Source of the DNA: Smittia aterrima
Lineage: Eukaryota; Arthropoda; Insecta; Diptera; Chironomidae
Direction of reading: 5' to 3'
NCBI GenBank assembly: GCA_033063855.1
Contig: CP093831.1
Coordinates: forward strand, 9,238,001-9,302,000
Length of the DNA: 64,000 nucleotides
Below, piece after piece: positions 24,290 to 38,200 of this stretch; positions within the stretch are counted from its first letter, which is position 1; every line of letters begins with the position of its first letter. The notes beneath the pieces were generated by a model. The model made no database searches. It was not told the DNA's origin and was given only the letters and a program-made list of their open reading frames with translations. The translations under genes were made by a program, and so were the position numbers.

Positions 24290-24790
24290 TCATTTCCTTA
24301 AATCTTCTGTGCTGATGTTATATTTCGCTTTCATCTTCTCGAGTTCTTCTTGTTTGGCTGAGATGTCTTGTTGCTTGAAAGCCTTTGTTGCCTGATAATA
24401 AAGAACGACGAGATATCTGTTACAGACGTTGAAGCCGGAAAGATGATCACAAGCATTCTTTGCATCCCAGATGTCTTCGTAAACGACATAAGCTGTACCT
24501 AAAGAAGAAAATCAAACATTTTAGATGATGTCAAAAGACTTCTTTGAAAATCTTACCTCTCGTTTCCAAAGTGTTTCCAACTCTGATCTGTCGAATCGCT
24601 CCGTACTTGCCAAAGATATCGTACATTTCGTCGGATGTGATCTTGTATGGCAGGTTTCTTACGTAGAGGATTCTGTTTACTTCTGGCGGTAGACGAACCT
24701 AAAAACAAAACAAAACGATTAAAATAATTTTTTGATTTAAGAAATTAAAAGAAAACTCACGTTATTTCTTTTCTGCATTGACAAAGCCAT
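24290..24790 (-). CDS. SF3B6: splicing factor 3B subunit 6 (SF3B6/p14)
   Basis: SF3B6 is the small RRM protein of the U2 snRNP SF3b complex that sits near the branch-point adenosine. Exons 24790-24761, 24698-24557 and 24498-24290 join in phase to 126 residues, essentially the family length (125 in human). RNP2 is visible as ILYVRNLPYKIT and RNP1 as GTAYVVYE, and the sequence between them (IFGKYGAIRQIRVGNTLETRG) is diagnostic. The tail KAFKQQDISAKQEELEKMKA corresponds to the C-terminal helix. The first exon codes only ten residues. The gene is convergent with Aos1. Confidence 0.96.
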
Positions 24791-27700
24791 GTTTAGGTTG
24801 TGAGGAGTAAACTTATGAGCTGCTTGATACTTTTATACTTTAGTTATGCTGCTGTTTGCTTGAGATATTGTGAAAATATTAATTAAGCTTGTGATTATTT
24901 CTCTTCAAAACGTCAATTGTTGTTTAATGAAATCGTCCAAAGAAATACTTGCAGCTCCATCTTCATTAAAGAAACTGATTAGCATTTCTGAGCAACGTTA
25001 GCGTGATAGCCGAGCAACGCTAGCATTTTTTAGTTTCTTTAATAACACAGAAAATTAGATGTGTCACAAACTATTATGCAGGCATGAAATAAAGGCCTAG
25101 TAAATGATTAAACACTGAAATAAAAACATTCTCATAAAATTTCTTATTTAACGAGAAAAATGTATTTTAATGAAAACCAATTTAACGGAAAAATTTAAAG
25201 CGATCACTTTTGGGAAATTTCCTGAAATTTTGAAACGACGAGTCAACGGAAATAAAAATCTCACGAATGTTTTCAGTCTTCAGTCGTTCGCCTTTGCATC
25301 AACATCAACAGTAATATTTCAGTAAGGTTTCGCGCAGTGACGTGAGCGTAATCTAATCTATCGACTGTAAATTTTCTTTCCGCTAGAAAAACAGAGAATA
25401 AGAAAATAGCGAGAATATCAAAAAGGTCAGAAATGATAATGAGGTGTGAAAAGCGCCAGTCAATAAAACCGTGGTTTCCAGTGAATTAAGTTTGATGATT
25501 GTGAACTTCTGTTGTGCAACGCTAAAAGGAAAATATTTTCGAATGAATTTACATTCTTCAAAGAACAAACAGAAGCGCGATGAATAAAACAGAAAACCGT
25601 GATGTAATTTATTTCGTGTGAGCTACATCGCGTCACTCAAATCGCCCACCAACGTCTTAAAAAAAATGTTTTAAGGTGCAAAAATTTGGTTTGGCTCATT
25701 GGGCAAAGAAGAAAAATGTTGCTTTTAATTGACAAGCGGCGGGCTATTGTGTGTTGATTCGAAAGACAACAAAACTGAAAATAGAACTTTGCTTCATTGT
25801 AATAAAAGCTGAAATGTTAATTTAAACAAAATCAGCAGCAAGATTAACAACAATAACGTGCACTTAAGTGATGATGAGACAACAGGGCTTATTGCATTTT
25901 CATTGAGTCGTGTGGTTCTCATCGCGAATCATTTTTTCCATGAAACTGAAGACTCGAATTGTAAAAAAGCAAATCACTGCTGCTCCGTTTGAGAGCGAGA
26001 AACTTATGGTCGCAACGGCCAAATATGGAAAAGCCTGTGAATATCGAGTTTGCTATTCGCGGTTAATGTTCTCGCTGAGACGGAATAGATCGAAAACAGT
26101 CCGTCGTAAGAGAAAACAGAAGATTTCGTTGTGACGAAGCTCATGTAATTCGATCCATTCCAATTCGATTGCGGTTTCCTTTTCTCTCCTTTCCGTTTAC
26201 TGTCGAGCGGAATCTAAGAAAGTTACTTGGATATCAACTTTCTGGTTTCCACAGAATAACTGATTTAAGTAGAAAAATGTTTACGAGTCGGACGTTTAAT
26301 TGAAAATTAGCAAACAGTCGACCAGCATTGACTCGAGAGTCGACCTTGGATGATGAATGAAGCTAAGATAGAAATTGATGAAAACAAAACTCTTTGAGAA
26401 AAAGAAAAGTCCGAGAAAATACTTCGACGCCAAGTCGGAATCTTAATTATGACGCAGATTTTCTAAAAATAAATCGCATGGAAAAGCTTTGAAGGCTGCG
26501 AGCGATCTCTTAATCAGAATTCTTTTCTGGAATTTTTCACTCTCGCTGAGCGGATTTCATTTACGAGCAGAGTTTTACGAACCGCAGCTTTTCGTCAGAA
26601 ACTTTTGATGAATAAATAATCAGCAAAACTGGTTCCTAAAGATCACAATCTGAGAATACTTTTTTGAGAAACGAGAAATATTTTTTAGCGAGTTTCGTAA
26701 GAATATCAAAAGAAAACGCGCCGATGCAATCGTCTTAAGAAGAAAACTGACGAACGAATCGATCTCTCGGCTTGGGTGTTCATCGGAACAACAGATTAAC
26801 GACATCGCGTAAACAAACTGCACGATCGCGGTTTTCTCCGCGCGATTTATTTTCAACTAACGTTTTAACCTTGACATCAAAATGAAGAAAGAAAAAATCC
26901 CAAAATGAAATGAAGCAAAAAGTTTTCTCTTCAATGAGTCTGCTCAGAGTTCAAACAGATGGTTGAACGCTTTAGAATTATTCAATGATCGATTAGTTGA
27001 GATGACTATTCAAATCCATTGCGTCGTTCTTTGTTGACTCAGCTCTCATGAATCACATGAGCGGTAAAGAAGAAATTCCCGTTCATATCAACAAAAGAAA
27101 TTCATTTTTTCCTTCATCGCGAGATGGAAATTCGTTGAGAGTGAAATATTGTTCACTTGCTTTGGCAAACAGGTTTCCCTTGTTCTCGCATTAAACATTT
27201 TTCTTTTTGTTCTCACTTCGATCGTAAACAAGCAAACGCGTAAAATGCATTTGGTATTTTCGGACAAAAACATTTCATCTTTCATCGATTCGCGGGATTT
27301 GTGTTGAAACGGTGGCAAGCTTGCGTAAGACTTAATAACAACGTTCGACATATGTTCGACGACTGCATCGATTTCTAATGCGCAATTCGCTGGAAAAAAA
27401 AGATCGCGAATCTCACCTCAAACGAACTCACCATGAAACGTGCGATCGTCGATGAGTGAATAATGATCGCTAAGTCTTCGTGACGTGTGGCGATTCATTC
27501 ATAAAGTTTCAGTTTCACTCCGTGAGGTAATCGGAATGCTCTCAGAGACATAATAGCCCCGATTTCGCTTCTTTAAAAGCGACTCCCACTCAAATTTATG
27601 AGCCAGTGGGAAAGCTGAACACATAATGTGAACAGATTGTTCAATCAATGAGCGTTAGCTAATGAATTTCTGCCGCAGGTTGCCGTCGATCGCCGTAAGA

Positions 27701-28599
27701 ATTGAAATCCAATACAAGTGAAATCGCACGATCTTTAATCTCTCGTCACAGCGATTATTTTCGGAGACATGTGGGATAAAGCGAACAATTTTTCTCTCAC
27801 ACAAATATTATTTCAAGATCACATTGAAACCGCGAGGCGAGTAGAGTGAGTTTATGAAGGATGAAGGCGATTACAGAAAGTCAAGTTTACTCAAATGATT
27901 CACTGTCTCGTCGAGTTGTTGCTTCGGCAAGTGAAGAAAAAGCTAAATTTATTTACATTTCCCATCTCGTTGAGTTAGATTTTTTTCGGTCGTGGCCGGA
28001 AACTCAAACTAAAGAAGAAAATCAAATAAAATATTTATTTTCGATCGAGACAATGCTTAATAGACATTGCTTAATAGAGCTTGACCCAAATCAGCTTCGG
28101 TTGTTATTAAACTCCCCATTCTCTCTCTGGCCACTGCCTGTCAGTAATTAATTCCAATAAATTATTGCCTTCCGAATGAACGAGCGGATCGTGATCAATT
28201 GTGGAAACAAAGATGAGAACGCTAACGAAAGGCATCGTGGTGCTTAAGATTCCACCACGACAAACACGCTCAGCAAACAATGACATCGATTCAAGAAATA
28301 TTGGCTTTTCTGTTTTCTCAGAATGTTTACTCAACAAAGAAACGCGAGTGAGCGAGAGAAAATGTTTAATTAGTGACGATGCGAGTAATCTGAGATGAAC
28401 CGTGAGCTACGAAAGGGCGAGCGAGTGAGAAATGGAAAATAGTTTTAGTCCCAGCCTCGGCCTGACCGATTTGATATTCTCGTTAAACTAATTTGTTTAC
28501 AGACTCATTAATTACGTTGAGTGACAGCTCGTTGAGTAATCAGAATGCGGCATCGACTTTCAATTCACTTCAATTTCAATTTGCAGATAAAAGTTCAAA
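24791..28599. other. 3.8 kb non-coding interval
   Basis: No coding exons are recognised. The interval carries the SF3B6 promoter side, a short fold-back element at 24965-25043, and the upstream region of the four-helix membrane protein whose ATG (28600) is preceded by a splice-acceptor-like TTTGCAG ending at 28586. An untranslated first exon of that gene may therefore lie somewhere here. Open frames in the interval are short and lack domains. Confidence 0.5.
24965..25043. repeat. 79-bp fold-back element with 12-bp perfect arms
   Basis: Positions 24965-24976 (ATTAAAGAAACT) and 25032-25043 (AGTTTCTTTAAT) are exact reverse complements. Between them are two near copies of a 14-base direct repeat, GAGCAACGTTAGCG at about 24989 and GAGCAACGCTAGCA at about 25012. 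It could be a very small MITE-like element or a hairpin-forming control site. No target-site duplication was established. Confidence 0.5.
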
Positions 28600-29287
28600 A
28601 TGGGAAAGCCACAAAGGTTGTCATCGTGTTGCGGCTGTTACAGCCTTAAAGTTGGAACGATCATCGCTGGAACACTCGGAATCCTGCTGAGCATTGCAAC
28701 AATTGTCATAATTCTCACAACCCGAATCGATTTTAAGACAGTTGTAAGTTGAATGGACTTGAAAACACTTGGAAAGTCGATTAAGTCGAATTATCTTTGC
28801 AGATTTTTGATGATTGGATCTCAGCGCCTGTTGTAAAAATTATTTTGATCGTCAACTTGTGCATGACAATTATTCTCTCAGCTTTGCTTATCATCGGAGC
28901 AGTCATCGTAAGAACAATTTGAAATTTTCAAAACTTGAAACTTAAACTTTGATTTTATTTTGTAGAAGAATCAATATCTCTTCCTGCCATGGATCATCCT
29001 CGGAATTATGCTCTGCATTGGTCTGCTAGTCGATGTCATTTACACAGCCGTCGTCTTCTTCATCGATGACTTCCCAACGGCTGGAGCTCTTTGGCTCGTC
29101 ATCGGAATAATTTGTGTTGGTGAGTTAATTGAAAAAAAATATTTTCTTTGTGGTCAAAGCTTAAAATATTTCTTCGCTCATTTTAGTCATCTACTTCTAC
29201 TTGTGGTGCGTCGTTTTATCTCACTTCTTGCAGCTGAAAGAACAAAACGATCGCGGACGATACATCAGAACACCATACAGACGATAA
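28600..29287 (+). CDS. small four-helix membrane protein (DUF4728/LAPTM-like)
   Basis: Exons 28600-28743, 28803-28907, 28966-29119 and 29187-29287 join in phase to 167 residues. The N-terminus has a Cys cluster (SSCCGCYSLKVGTIIAGTLG) leading into helix 1. Helix 2 follows DDWISAPVVKI, helix 3 follows KNQYLFLPWI, and helix 4 is GALWLVIGIICVVIYFYLW, ending in a basic tail (NDRGRYIRTPYRR). The Cys-rich start with a KxGTII motif, the FLPWI loop and the length resemble the insect DUF4728 family, which is distantly like LAPTM4 lysosomal membrane proteins. Function of that family is not established. A splice acceptor just upstream of the ATG suggests an untranslated first exon. Confidence 0.7.
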
Positions 29288-32200
29288 ACTTAACAAACTT
29301 CAACTTAACAACTACTTACAATGAGATTAAGGAATTATTTAGATCGATTATTGTGTCCGTTGATGTTTCTTCTTTTTGGCGATTACGAGAACTCTCAACA
29401 CTCGCGCACATAAACTCAAATGGAGTTAAACTTTGAGCTGCAATCTCTCGATAAAATGAAACGACGATTTTCAATTTGTCAAAACGTTCAACTAATGCTT
29501 TAATTTTTTACAAATCTTAATTTAATTAAAACTATTTATTTCTTAAAATAAATTTAACTTCGGAAACGAAACAAAAATTGTTTTTTATTGAAACTTTATA
29601 AAAAAAAGTTTGGCTCTTATAATTTTTTCAGTTTGACTGCTTGAAAACTTTGTGCCAAGTGCGATTTAAATTATTCAAAGATTGTCCTGAAGAACCATCC
29701 AAACGTATTCAAGTAGTTTTTCAAAAGGTTCGTCCATTCGGAGATGAATGTAGTGACTGCCAGCAGAAAACGTGAAGTCCTAGGAAGAAAAAATGGTGCC
29801 TTAGAAATTTAAATCCACAGGAGTTTACGATAATATTTAAAATCATTTACAATGTAAACTTTCATTTTCTTCAGTATTTTCAACTTATTAACTCGAATAA
29901 ATCCAGTGAACTGACAGAACTTAGCGTTGGACGACAATGAGAAAGTGTCAGGTGCAAACGTAGATTACGAGTTGCTAAGAATTTATTTTACATCATTCTC
30001 GATCCTGAAAAAGGAGTGAAAAGTTTTTTTACTCATCAAACGTTATTTAAAATTGAATGAAGTTGGCATCAAACGTTGAAGTTTGCTGCAGACTGTTTCT
30101 TTAATTTCAAATCGAAACTTTTCGAAAAGAGAATAATTAACGATAATAGTCGATAAGGATTAATTAACGATGCTACTGAAGTCAGAACTGTTCGTACAGA
30201 AGGTTTCTGGACAAATTAATCAAATTGAAGAAAAATTCTTTTAAAGTTTGAAATAATTCGAGACATTTTAAAATTTAAATCATTTAAATCTAGAACTTCT
30301 AAATAAATCAAAGGATTTTCATTAATTTTTCTATGTTTTCTTTTACTTTTCTCATTAATTGTTAATTTCTCATGAATTTTCTAAAAAAGTGTTTGCCGGC
30401 TACATTTGCACAATCACAATTTGGGCTGAAATCAAACCGGAGCGATGCTCTGGCCGTGCAAAGGGAGCGAACATGCAAGAAAAATATTTTCAGAGCTTAC
30501 GAAACAGTAAATTTTGTAAGCTACGGCATACCGAACATTCTGTTTGACAGTTTCATTTGTGCCGCTGGAAGTGTAAGACGTGCGTGTTTCTTGCTATCGC
30601 GTGTATTTTAGAAGTAATCCTTGAAATATCCGTGCGACTCCTTTGCGACAATTTTGAACATTTCAATTGACTATCGGAAAATATAAAAAGATATTTGATT
30701 CACTTGAAGAATCCAACTTGAATTAAGCTTAAAAGCTAATGGAAACTTGATGGTGTTAGTGTTGAATTCAATTATTTCTTGGCTTAAATCAATTGATAAG
30801 AGTTAGAAAGAAAGCCGAATTGTGCAATTGATCATCGACAATTAGCGAGCAGATCGCAAGGATTATCTATAGGCTTTGATTAGAGCCTCGAAAGCTACAC
30901 GAGCAGGTAAAATTAATTAACATGACTAACTCTTGTGCTTTGGGCGTTAACCGATTCTCATCTTCACGATCTTTTCGAGTCAAAACTCTGAAATTTCATT
31001 GAAGCAACGATAGTTCCGCATGATGATCAATCGGATGCGTTTGAAAAACACTTGTGGATCGTGAAAAGTCGTGGAAAATGAATAGAAAAGTTCGAAATGG
31101 GAAAAAAGCGATCGATGGGTGTGATTCAGTGACAATGTATTCGACAACATGCTTCACCAACTTTGCATCACAAAAAAGCTTTATCAATTAAACGTTCTGG
31201 ATGAAGTCGGGAAGTTGATCGAGTTGAATAGTTTCGTCGTCGATGTTTTGATTATCGATTTTCATTCAAATCGCCATCGGAAAACCTTCCCAATTAAACG
31301 AAATATTTTTTTTCTTTACCTTTAAGTGACGTCGAGCATTAATACAAAAGTAAATTCCGAAAAGTGTACACAACGAAACAGGTTTCTTTAGTGTCGTGCA
31401 CGTTGGTGTGCTTGTTGCCCGCCGATTTTTCTGTGTTCTTCTTTAGGAACTTTTTTTGTTTCATGTTTCGGGAGGAAAGTAAAGAATCAAAACAAGATCG
31501 ACGAAGAAGACTTCAACGGAAAATGCTGTAAAGATGCGGAACCGAGAAAAAGGAACTCGGAATCCTTTTGTTCTGATAAACACGACATAAAAAATTGACT
31601 GGGGTTGCATTTCCTTCTTCGAAATGACGAAAGGTGCAAGAGGGACTCATTCGCTTACCTGCAAAATGCAAAAGGAAATAATCGCATGTCCAATGTTTTG
31701 TGCAAAACTGCTACAGATGTTCAACATTAAAAAAATAATTGCAAATAATGCACCGTCGAAGTCCGTTGAGTCAGCTTTGCTGATAGAACGTTTCGCTTGC
31801 TAATTATCGCCCGTTTATTTATGCTGAGCTAATGAATAATTTGTTTTCTTTACACGGGAATAAAATCGACCGCAAACTGTTATCGAAATTATCTCTTCAC
31901 GTTCGAATGGATCGTGAGCTTCAAAGTAATCAGGGAAAGGGATAACTGTAAAATGCAATTGAAAACTGAGGATAATTAGTTTTTGGGACTATCAAATATC
32001 AATTTCATTGCTTGTCACTGACCCTCTTGAGCTCAATGATAATTAAAATATTGAAGTAATTAACCTCTCGCCAAAGAGATATCGAATTTCTTCTTTTTTT
32101 TGGAATCGAAAGGGTGGCGGTGACAAAAGCCAAACGAAGGAAATGAAAGTCAAACGAATGGTTTGTTGTCTTCACAAGTCGTTTGTTTATTTCTTACGCA

Positions 32201-35200
32201 AATACTTAGAAATTCCTGATGCAAGTCAAGTGTCTGGAGAGATAGCCAGAATACGGTTTCGAGTTTCAAGGAGCAGCAAACAGAAAAGAACTTTTCTTTG
32301 TATTGAATGTCAATGATATCTTGAGTTTATGAATCATTTTGGAACACACACGCTCACATGACGATAATTTAAGAAGAGATCTCTAGTGAGATGACCTCAT
32401 GACCTAGAACAATACGATTTTGTGAGACGCTTCGCGTGTAATGCTCCAGTTCAGTTTGATCTTAAATGGTGAATGAGGCGAATGCGTTGAGTTGCATTTC
32501 TTCTCTCAATTCTCTTCAATTGTCGACAATTTCTTTTCAGTTCTGACGAAGCGTGGCTTATGTTGAATGGAAACGTTCACTTCGGTCAGTGGAAATCCGA
32601 ATTAATTCAGTAAATCCTCTCAAATGACTTCAGCGAATTATCCGATCTGCTTTTTCTTTGTCAGGTTTAATGTTTGCCTCGACAATCGAGACTGTAAATA
32701 AACCATTAAATCTTCTATTTATTTCATTTGCGGTGAATCTCTGTCTACGAAATTTTATTCTTGAACATCAGCTGCAGCCTGAAAGTTTTATTCGTTTTGT
32801 ACCTTTTGATGTTCGACATGAGCCTTTTGGGTTAATGATGTCGATTCTGATTGTGTGTGATGCTTTAAATTGTCACAGCTTCAAAAGTGTTTCAGCTAAT
32901 CACGACAGTTTAACGATTGAGACTTTTAAGCCGATATTTTCTGTCAACATCGATTTGCCGAGGAGGAGAAGATTTATTTTATTTTAGACAAAAGTTCTTC
33001 TCGGGATTGGTGAAAGCCAACGACGTAAAAGATTTACGACTGGTAATGTGCGACTGCGCTCTCTAATTCGATCCTCGTTTACAGAATGATGCATCGCAGA
33101 AGAAAAAAACTGTTTCAAGCCACGTGCGGAAATTTCAATTCCAACTGGTGATGATTGTCCTGATGTGTAAGCAGTTTTTTTTAAACTCACGAGAGGCTCT
33201 TTTTTTAGTGCAGCTAGGGTTGAAAATAAAGTGAATGAATTGCTGATGTTAGATTAAATTTCATAATTAAAGTAGAAAGGAGAGTAAAACGTGATACGTG
33301 CTGTTCCCGGTGTTGAAATGAGAATTGTTTAACGAGCATCTGCCAAAAAACTTTTATTGTGCTTCAAAAACAAATTCCGTTTGTCGAATTCTAAAGCCAC
33401 CGGAATCTTTTTTTAAATCTTTTATTCTCAAAGGCACGCTCGCTTGTAAATTATTCGTTTGTGACTAACTCCATTGCACTTCTCCGTTCCATTAATCTAT
33501 CGTCGGCTCCACTCAATCCAGAGACTCATTACGTCGAGACAAATTTACGCCGAGATTTTTTCTTCAATCAAAAATTCTTCAACTTTTTTTTTCGGCATCT
33601 GCCGTTGTTTATGAGTCGAGAAATATTTTCTCTTCAATCTCGCTTGCTTCATCATTTAAACTCGACTAAATCCGCTGAGATTTCGTTCTGTTATTCTTGC
33701 GAAATGTGTCAGCGATGAGCCATCAAAAAAACGAAGTTTTGTGTAAATAAACAAACTTTTTTGTGACGACAGAACTTTCTTGACTGCGTCGTTTATCTAT
33801 CTCGATCATCTTGAGTTGTTTTTGAGCCGAGATTGCATGTTGTTTATCGTCTATTCATTAAACTCTAAGAGCTTCTTGAAGCATTTTATAAGCCCTCGAA
33901 CGCACTTAGAACGGCGATAAGGTTTTGAAAAACATGTCTGCAGTCAACCGAAACATTCTCCTCGGTCAGAACGTGCACCATCGATCGCAAACATATTTTC
34001 ACCCCGTCCGCCAGGTTTTTGTACTCACTTGAGAAATGCACACATTGCCTTTTACTGCCGGCATGCACAAGAGCGACTATGCTAAATAAGTAGACGAGAC
34101 TGGTGTGTGAAACATAAGGCTCGAGAATAAAACACAAACGATTATTGAATCGTTAACGTCTCGCCTAAACCAGCTTCAACATGCGACGGACTCATTAGAA
34201 ATGTTGGACACAGACAGAAGTAACGAAAGCAAACGATTTTTGCATAAATTTCTAAAAAAAAAAGTTTTGTTTTTTGCTGAATTTTAGTTTATTACAGAAA
34301 TGTACAAACAAATAATTTTCGCGAATTATTTGAATCAAGGGTCGATGGCAGTTCGAGGCCGGAGGGAATAAATCCCGTGCAAGTGGACGGTTAAGAATGT
34401 TCTTGACAGATAACGAAACTAGTTTTAAAATGTTTTCCTTGAATAAAATATTTTTGGGAATGATTAAAATAAATAATTTCGCTTTCAGCTCGATCGAGAT
34501 TTCGAGTTTCAAGAACAAACTTGAGTGAGAAGATTTCTTCTTCTTCCTTCTCTCTTTAACATAAAATTAACATTTTGTTTTAAGCAAATGACAAATAAGC
34601 AAAAAGAAAATCTTGCGAGTTCTGGTTTTGAATTAAATGAAATTGAAGTTAACGATCGTTCGACAAGTTTTGAATAAATTTGATGAAACGAAATGGAACG
34701 CAAAGCAATGAGCGATTCCGGGGGCTTAGTTGTGGTGGCTTCTTTTATCACTCATTTCAGTGAACATCGATAAATCACAGATTGATTCATTCGAACCAAA
34801 TTTAGACAAACTTTCTTAATTGCTGTCGATTGCTTCTCAACGAATCAAAAGAATTTTCCGCTCATTCTATGATGTCATCCGTGAAATTTTTCGATTGATC
34901 GAGGCGTCTGTTCTGTTAAGCTCTCTCTTACTTCACTTTGACTTTTCATAAATCTCCGATCAAAGCCGGTTGCTTGAAGCTGCAATGACGTAATTTGAAT
35001 GGAAATCAGAGACACGTGCGACTTGGTTTTGTTCCATCAGCAGAAGAGGGTGAAAGTCTTTACGCGTGGAAGAATCACTGACGACTCAATCATGCATTTC
35101 ACTCATCGATGCAAAATAAAAGCAAAAGTATTAGCTTGTAGATAAGCCGATGATGATGGCAATGACCGGGCGAAACATTCAAGTTCAATAAACATGAAAG

Positions 35201-38200
35201 ATTTTCTGAAAAACTATTTTCGTCTCTTCGTTTTTATGATTCACATTTTACTCGACTCCCGAATCTGAGGTCGTCAATCGTAAAGCGCGCGAGACAAAAA
35301 AAAATTTGTTTTCATTATTTTAAATTGAAAAAATTTCGTTTTAGAAAAGGCAAAGCGTCAGAAGACAAATGTAGATCGTTGAGTAGCGAGAAACGAATTT
35401 TTGTCGTCTTTACGTGACATTTTGACGCAATAACATGTCACGAGTGATGTTCAATTTGCCTCTAATTTGGAGCATATGGAAAGACCACGAAAGAAGAGGT
35501 TGAAAAATTATAATCCGCATTGAGGTCAACTTTGCGAACCTTTCATTGATTTTCCTTTGACTGAGCTTTTGGAATTGAGTTTCCTTAGCTGCCCAACCCG
35601 ACCATTTGCGTCGCTCATGAAATCCGAAACCTTAATTACTGAATTTACTAATTCACCGCATGGAAAAATAAACAAAAACAAAAAAGGAAAATTAATCAAA
35701 CAAACCGAACATATGCTTCGTGTCTGAAATCGTCTTCTGGATTCCCATCGAACACTCGAGGGATCATTCGTCACTTCTGTCTTGATTCCAACTCAAAATT
35801 GAATTCAATGCCAGAGCGAAGAATCAAAACTCTGATCGAGAAAAGTTTTTCCGAGCCTAATTGGTTTTTCCAATTTCCTCGGCTCATTATTTTCCAGTTA
35901 ATTTTAAATTGTTGAGAGATTGGATCATTGAGCCTGGAATATCATCTTTCAAACAGCTTGAAACGACGTTTCGCCTTTTTATGTTAATGGGAATTTAATT
36001 TGAAGACTTCTCTTCGAAATTCTCGAGTCCCAAGCCATGAAAACTGTTTATTGATCTAATGGTTTTGTTAAATTCTTGAAATTTGTTTTTGTTGAAGACT
36101 CAATTGGAGCCATGCACGCGTATCTAATCGTCGCCTAATTTCCCGATCTTGTGCTCAAATAAAACGAGAATTGTTTGGCGAGGGTGAAAGGTGCGAGTCG
36201 GAAGAAAGTTTTTCAATTTGAGCTGAATCGATTGAACGAACCTACATGACCACACACAACTTTTCGTGTAATTGAAAAAAAAGTTGAAATTGAATAATTA
36301 TAAGCACGAATGCAGTTTAGAACTAAACGCACCTTGTGACTCGAGCTGAAAAGGGTGAAATTGTTTTCGGATTATTGTAAAAAACAGCGGAGACTTTGTC
36401 TTTAACAAAAAAACTGCTCGTAATCCCCAAACTTCATTAAAAACAATTTTTCATTCCCGAAAAGTTTGAATAAATTAAAAAGGCATTCTCAGCTTGCGGC
36501 GCTGCTAATTGACCGCGAGTCTATCGTTTCATATCTCACTGCGGCTATGCTCGACTTACTGTCATGACATATGCTCGGGACCCGAATTTATGAGTTAACT
36601 GACAATGTTCGAGGTGTTTATGGGAGATCGAGATGTTCACCGTGGAGATTACGTCGAACAAACCAACGAAATACTTCCAGAGAATGATTATTAATAATTT
36701 TTAGATCGTTTCATTTGAGTAAGTGGATCGCATTTTATTTAAATTCATTTCGGTCTCGCTGGAAAGCGAAGAGAAGCAGAAAAAGAGAAAAACGCAGGAA
36801 ATTGTGACAAAGCAATAATTAGCGAGTTCAACGGTTGCTTCAAATGTGGCTGACAGAGTATGAGCATTCAAGTCTCCACCCACTGACAATAACTGCGCAT
36901 CACTCATGATGAGCTCCCCTTTAGGGATTCCCTGCGACTTTTAATGTTGCGACAAGTTCTCATTAGTTTCTAGAAATCCACATGAAAACATTTACGTTGA
37001 TGGAAATGAAGAATCACGAGCAGCTCGTCGATGGAAATCGTTTAGTTTCGGTTATAAAAATCTTTCTCTGAGAATAGAAGTAAAAAGTTGTAAACAGAAG
37101 TTGTTTGGAAAACTTTTCTTTACTGCATTCATGTGCAAGCAATTAAGATTTAAAAGTTAAATGAGTTGATGACTCCAACTCAAATCGACTTAGTCATCTG
37201 TTTGATTCGATCAGCTTCAAATTCTGTTGAACTTCATCGACACCGAACATCTATTGAGATCTTTTGTAAACAGAACTTCGAGTTATCCCTTCCCGGACTT
37301 TAAACGATTGTTTATATATCCACGCAGGGTTATCGAGTAAACATTGCATCAACATGAGCCACTCTTCGCCCTCATGCGGAAAACAAACAGAAAACAAATC
37401 GTAAAAGAGTTCTGTTTAAGGAAGTATTCTTCTTTCTGAAAAGTGACTTTATGAGAGGCTGGCAATTAATGCACTTGCTCGATCGTGGCAATTTGTTTAC
37501 CAACAGAAGCAGCAAGTCGTTGAAATGAATAATTAGTTTGTCGTAAACATCGTTCGACTGTTTATTCAGTCGAAGGAGATTTTTTTAAAAAAAAACTTTT
37601 CATTCTTCAAGCAATTAAGAAACAACAAGAAACTTCGAAAGGGATACCAGGAGAAGCCGCAAGAATGATTAATGCAAGCATTCTCAAGTGGGCTTCTGTT
37701 TAATCCCCTTCGAGTTCATCATTCTCCGAATGCAAGCAACAAAGTCCGTTAATTGGACATAAAATATTATTTGCTGTTGAAAAAACTTTTTACATGCGTT
37801 AAAAAAATCATAAATTATGAAATGAAATGTTTCTCATTGTAGGGTGACGATCTTAACTGGTTTCACATAAAAACGAGATCGAGACTTAATCCAAACTAAC
37901 GCCACTTGCGAACGAAAACTCTCGGGGACGAGAGAAAGATTTAATTTTCGTGATTAACCGACATGATGAGATTTTATTGAAATCGACAAGAACGTTGCAT
38001 TGCGTTTACTGAGGAATTAAAGTGGCAACATTTTCATGAAACACTTTTCGTTGTTGGATTATCTGGCTAACAATAGACAAGGAGAAAGTCATTCAAATTT
38101 CCTAAAGCACTTGAAATGGCGTGTAAATGTAGTTGAATTAAGAATTCCCGAAATATAGCTTCCGTTTGTTTCACGGAGGCCTCACGCTTCGTCGAAGAAT

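Noticed and set aside
25212..25222. Perfect kappaB-like GGGAAATTTCC
   Set aside because: A single palindromic match in AT-rich DNA is expected by chance and the nearest gene is a constitutive splicing factor.
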